This document shows positions 61,538 through 64,000 of a DNA stretch of 64,000 bases, piece by piece. The stretch's first letter is position 1; the number at the start of each line of letters is the position of its first letter. The translations under genes and the position numbers were made by a program. This DNA is from Paracoccus haematequi (lineage in GTDB: Bacteria; Pseudomonadota; Alphaproteobacteria; Rhodobacterales; Rhodobacteraceae): assembly GCF_900631945.1 (NCBI RefSeq), contig NZ_UZWE01000029.1, positions 214,740-278,739 of the forward strand, in the 5' to 3' direction. The notes under the pieces were generated by a model. The model worked only from the letters and a program-made list of their open reading frames with translations, did not search any database and was not told the DNA's origin.

Positions 61538-63259
61538 TCAGTGGGACGAGGCCTCGGCCGCGCCGATGCCGGTCTCGGACCGCACCTGCTGCGCCAGGAA
61601 GCCCGCGCGGTCGATGCGCGCGCGACGGCCATTGTCCAGCTTCGACACGATCCAGATCGTCAGGAACGCCGCCGTCATGGAAAACAGCGCAGGCGAGGTA
61701 TAGGGGAACGGTGCCGATCCGACCGGATTGCCCATCGTCGCCTCCCAGACCGAGGGAGAGACCACCGTCAGCCCGACCGACAGCGCCAGACCGACGAAAC
61801 CGCCGATCACCGCGCCCCAGGTGGTGCAGTCCTTCCACAGGACCGACATGAACAGCACCGGGAAGTTGGCCGATGCGGCGACCGCGAAGGCCAGCGACAC
61901 CATGAAGGCGATGTTCTGGTTCTGGAAAGCGATCCCCAGGATCACCGCCAGCGCCCCCAGGCACAGCGTGGTGATGCGCGACACCCGCAGTTCGGATGCG
62001 CTGTCGGCGGCGCCCTTCTTGAAGACCGTGGAATAGAGGTCGTGACTGACCGCCGAGGCGCCCGACAGCGTCAGCCCGGCCACCACCGCCAGGATGGTCG
62101 CGAAGGCCACGGCCGAGATGAAGCCCAGGAAGATGTTGCCGCCGACCGCATGGGCCAGATGCACCGCCGCCATGTTGTTGCCGCCGACCAGCTTGCCCTC
62201 GGCATCCAGGAAGTCCGGGTTGGTCAGCACCAGGGTGATGGCGCCGAAGCCGATGACGAAGGTCAGCAGATAGAAGTATCCGATCCAGCCGGTCGCCCAC
62301 ATCACCGACTTGCGCGCTTCCTTGGCGCTCGGCACGGTGAAGAAGCGCATCAGGATATGCGGCAGGCCCGCCGTGCCGAACATCAGCGCCATGCCGAAGC
62401 TGATGGCCGAGATCGGATCCTTGATGAAGGTGCCCGGCCCCATGATCGCCTGCCCCGCGGCTGCGGCGGTTTCCGGCGTGGCGTCGGGGGCGGCGGCGGC
62501 CAGGTCGGTCTTGACGCGCACCGCGTCGGCGAACATCGCCTCGGGCGAGAAGCCGTATTTCCACAGCACCATGAAGGACATGAAGGACGCGCCCGCCAGC
62601 AGCAGGCAGGCCTTGATGATCTGCACCCAGGTCGTCGCGGTCATGCCGCCGAACAGCACATAGACCATCATCAGGACGCCGACGATCACCACCGCGATCC
62701 AGTAGTCCAGGCCGAACAGCAGCTGGATCAGCGACCCCGCGCCGACCATCTGCGCGATCAGGTAGAAGGCCACCACGACCAGCGTGCCCGACGCGGCAAA
62801 GACCCGCACCGGCGTCTGCGCGAACCGGAAGGCCGCCACGTCCGCGAAGGTGAACTTGCCCAGGTTCCTCAGCCGCTCGGCCATCAGGAAGGTCAGGATC
62901 GGCCAGCCGACCAGGAAGCCGATGGAATAGATCAGCCCGTCATAGCCCGAGACCATGACCGCAGCCGAAATCCCCAGGAAGGACGCCGCCGACATATAGT
63001 CTCCGGCGATGGCCAGCCCGTTCTGGAAGCCGGTGATGCCGCCGCCCGCGGTATAGAAATCGGCGGCCGACTTGGTCTTCGAGGCCGCCCATTTGGTGAT
63101 GTAAAGCGTGCCCGCCACGAAGACGGCGAACATGGCGATGGCGGTCCAGTTCGTCGCCTGCTTGGCGCCCCCCTGGATCACGTCGGCCGCCAGGGACGCA
63201 CCCGGCGCCAGCATCAGCATCGCAAGGGCGCCTGCGCCCGAAAGTGTGCGGTTCATCAT
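61538..63259 (-). CDS. actP: Cation/acetate symporter
   Basis: 573 residues, SSS (sodium:solute symporter) family. An N-terminal signal-like helix ends near GASLAA, then about 13 helices. The family signature is [31 protein letters not shown], with the conserved [10 protein letters not shown] and a long motif around HDLYSTVFK. It imports acetate and related short carboxylates. The upstream DUF485 stop overlaps its first ATG (TGATG). Confidence 0.9.
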   Translation of the reverse strand: MMNRTLSGAGALAMLMLAPGASLAADVIQGGAKQATNWTAIAMFAVFVAGTLYITKWAASKTKSAADFYTAGGGITGFQNGLAIAGDYMSAASFLGISAAVMVSGYDGLIYSIGFLVGWPILTFLMAERLRNLGKFTFADVAAFRFAQTPVRVFAASGTLVVVAFYLIAQMVGAGSLIQLLFGLDYWIAVVIVGVLMMVYVLFGGMTATTWVQIIKACLLLAGASFMSFMVLWKYGFSPEAMFADAVRVKTDLAAAAPDATPETAAAAGQAIMGPGTFIKDPISAISFGMALMFGTAGLPHILMRFFTVPSAKEARKSVMWATGWIGYFYLLTFVIGFGAITLVLTNPDFLDAEGKLVGGNNMAAVHLAHAVGGNIFLGFISAVAFATILAVVAGLTLSGASAVSHDLYSTVFKKGAADSASELRVSRITTLCLGALAVILGIAFQNQNIAFMVSLAFAVAASANFPVLFMSVLWKDCTTWGAVIGGFVGLALSVGLTVVSPSVWEATMGNPVGSAPFPYTSPALFSMTAAFLTIWIVSKLDNGRRARIDRAGFLAQQVRSETGIGAAEASSH

Positions 63260-63561
63260 CAGCGCCCCTGCTTGATCTGGTCGCTTAGCGCGTCGAATTC
63301 GCTGTTCGCGCGGCGAACATAGATGGCGGTCACGACGATGGTGAAGATGATCACGCCAAAGCCGATCGGGATCCCCCAGGTCATCACGCCGCTGCCGATG
63401 CGGGCCGACAGCAGGTCCTTGTTGAAGGCGATCAGCAGGATATAGCCGTAATAGACCACCAGCATGGAGATGGTCAGGGTCCAGCCAAAGCGCGACCGGG
63501 TCGTTTTCAATCTTTGATAGCTTGGACTTGCGGCGATCCGTTCCGCCAAATTCTGTTCCAT
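63259..63561 (-). CDS. DUF485 membrane protein (YjcH type) of the acetate uptake operon
   Basis: 100 residues with two hydrophobic helices ([18 protein letters not shown] and [19 protein letters not shown]). The N-terminal [19 protein letters not shown] segment and final YVRRAN are characteristic of DUF485 proteins encoded with ActP. It is the second gene after acs, with a 168-base gap that holds a hairpin. Confidence 0.92.
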   Translation of the reverse strand: MEQNLAERIAASPSYQRLKTTRSRFGWTLTISMLVVYYGYILLIAFNKDLLSARIGSGVMTWGIPIGFGVIIFTIVVTAIYVRRANSEFDALSDQIKQGR

Positions 63562-63675
63562 GGGCTGGCACCTCCTCTGCCAATCATGCCGGTTCGTCCG
63601 CCAAAGGGTTGGCGAACGCTGTCTGCGCGTTCGAAACGGGTCGCGGCGGCCCTGTCGCAGGCAAGCCGGTCCCGG

Positions 63676-63701
63676 CCTGCGGGCAGGAAAAGGCCCGCAG
63701 G
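63676..63701 (-). terminator. Hairpin between acs and the DUF485/actP genes
   Basis: Perfect 9-base inverted repeat CCTGCGGGC (63676-63684) / GCCCGCAGG (63693-63701) with an 8-base loop, about 30 bases past the acs stop on the minus strand. It has no T-run. It may end most acs transcripts or protect their 3' ends. Confidence 0.45.
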
Positions 63702-63729
63702 AGCGATGCTTCGGGAAAGGGTGTTCCCC

Positions 63730-64000
63730 CTACCCTTTGTTCATTCTGTTTTTGATGAGGTCGTCGACGACCTCTGGTTCGGCGAGGGTGGAGATGTCGC
63801 CGAGGGTGGCGTAGTCGTTTTCGGCGATCTTGCGCAGGATCCGGCGCATGATCTTGCCCGAGCGGGTCTTGGGCATCCCCGGCGCCCATTGGATCAGGTC
63901 AGGCTTGGCGATCGGGCCGATCTCGGTGCGGACCCATTTCTCCAGCTCGGCCCGCAGCGCGTCCGAGGGCTCGACCCCGTTCATCAGCGTCACATAGGCA
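63730..64000 (-). CDS. acs: Acetyl-CoA synthetase, C-terminal part
   Basis: The last 90 or so codons; the gene continues beyond the window edge. The conserved regulatory segment [13 protein letters not shown] with the acetylatable Lys (K in SGKIMRR) is intact, as is the tail [26 protein letters not shown] typical of Acs. It activates acetate to acetyl-CoA, fitting the actP/DUF485 genes downstream on the same strand. Confidence 0.93.
   Translation of the reverse strand, partial: AYVTLMNGVEPSDALRAELEKWVRTEIGPIAKPDLIQWAPGMPKTRSGKIMRRILRKIAENDYATLGDISTLAEPEVVDDLIKNRMNKG

Noticed and set aside
59699..63322. Plus-strand open frame of about 1200 codons opposite DUF294 and actP
   Set aside because: Shadow of two clear genes on the other strand; Arg/His/Gln-rich nonsense composition and no ribosome binding site of note.
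1..64000. tRNA genes, rRNA genes, CRISPR arrays, phage genes or a replication origin
   Set aside because: None of the expected sequence patterns was seen on reading both strands; short or divergent ones could be missed without a covariance search.

Overview
The window is a high-GC chromosomal or large-replicon segment from an alphaproteobacterium, most likely a Paracoccus-like member of the Rhodobacteraceae. The case for this is the strong G/C third-position bias, the density of ABC and TRAP transporters tied to small catabolic operons, the taurine-pyruvate aminotransferase, the thiD-O-S-G-E-F order behind a TPP riboswitch, and the acs / DUF485 / actP / DUF294 / DnaQ-like neighbourhood. No tRNA, rRNA, CRISPR array or intact mobile element is visible. 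The placement is inference from gene content.

Layout. (1) 1-5350: end of a FAD oxidoreductase, a GcvA-type LysR regulator, and a glycine-betaine/proline-type ABC operon with two different permeases. (2) 5351-5840: decayed FCD-type (GntR) regulator. (3) 6067-19023: a block with looser codon bias holding a ThDP-dependent lyase/carboligase, a polyamine-type ABC importer, a hydantoin/Asp-Glu racemase, two NodB-fold hydrolases, an M20 deacylase, an AllE-type ureidoglycine aminohydrolase, a LysR regulator, a GlcD-like oxidase and an XRE-cupin regulator. Together they look like a route for a ureide or cyclic-amide compound ending in glyoxylate. (4) 19198-29629: taurine-pyruvate aminotransferase, then a long minus-strand operon of a second polyamine-type ABC importer with a DAO oxidase, a HAD dehalogenase, a GMC oxidoreductase broken by an amber codon, a cupin and a 2-hydroxyacid dehydrogenase, controlled by a divergent LysR gene. 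(5) 30816-37547: thiamine operon thiD-O-S-G-E-F-thiY-tenA-thiX behind a TPP riboswitch, without thiZ. (6) 37917-42280: AhpD-like protein, acyl-CoA-dehydrogenase-like flavoprotein and an SsuABC/NrtABC-type transporter. (7) 42281-42905: debris including an IS30-type transposase tail. (8) 42906-51952: M20 deacylase, GNAT acetyltransferase, fused permease-ATPase, two paralogous binding proteins and three luciferase-like monooxygenases. The gene set matches the Bacillus yxe and ytm S-alkylcysteine salvage loci. (9) 52152-57326: WGR protein and a LysR-controlled TRAP operon with an embedded lactonase-type amidohydrolase. (10) 57298-64000, minus strand: acetate uptake and activation (acs, DUF485, actP), a cNMP-CBS-nucleotidyltransferase protein, a receiver-only response regulator, and a membrane sensor-like protein whose C-terminus is a DEDDh exonuclease.

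Genes within each operon usually overlap by ATGA or similar stop-start junctions, which implies translational coupling. The observations most worth following are the ureide-like block with its degenerate NodB paralogue, the alkylcysteine-salvage-like locus with its permease-ATPase fusion, the sensor-exonuclease fusion beside actP, and the missing thiZ.
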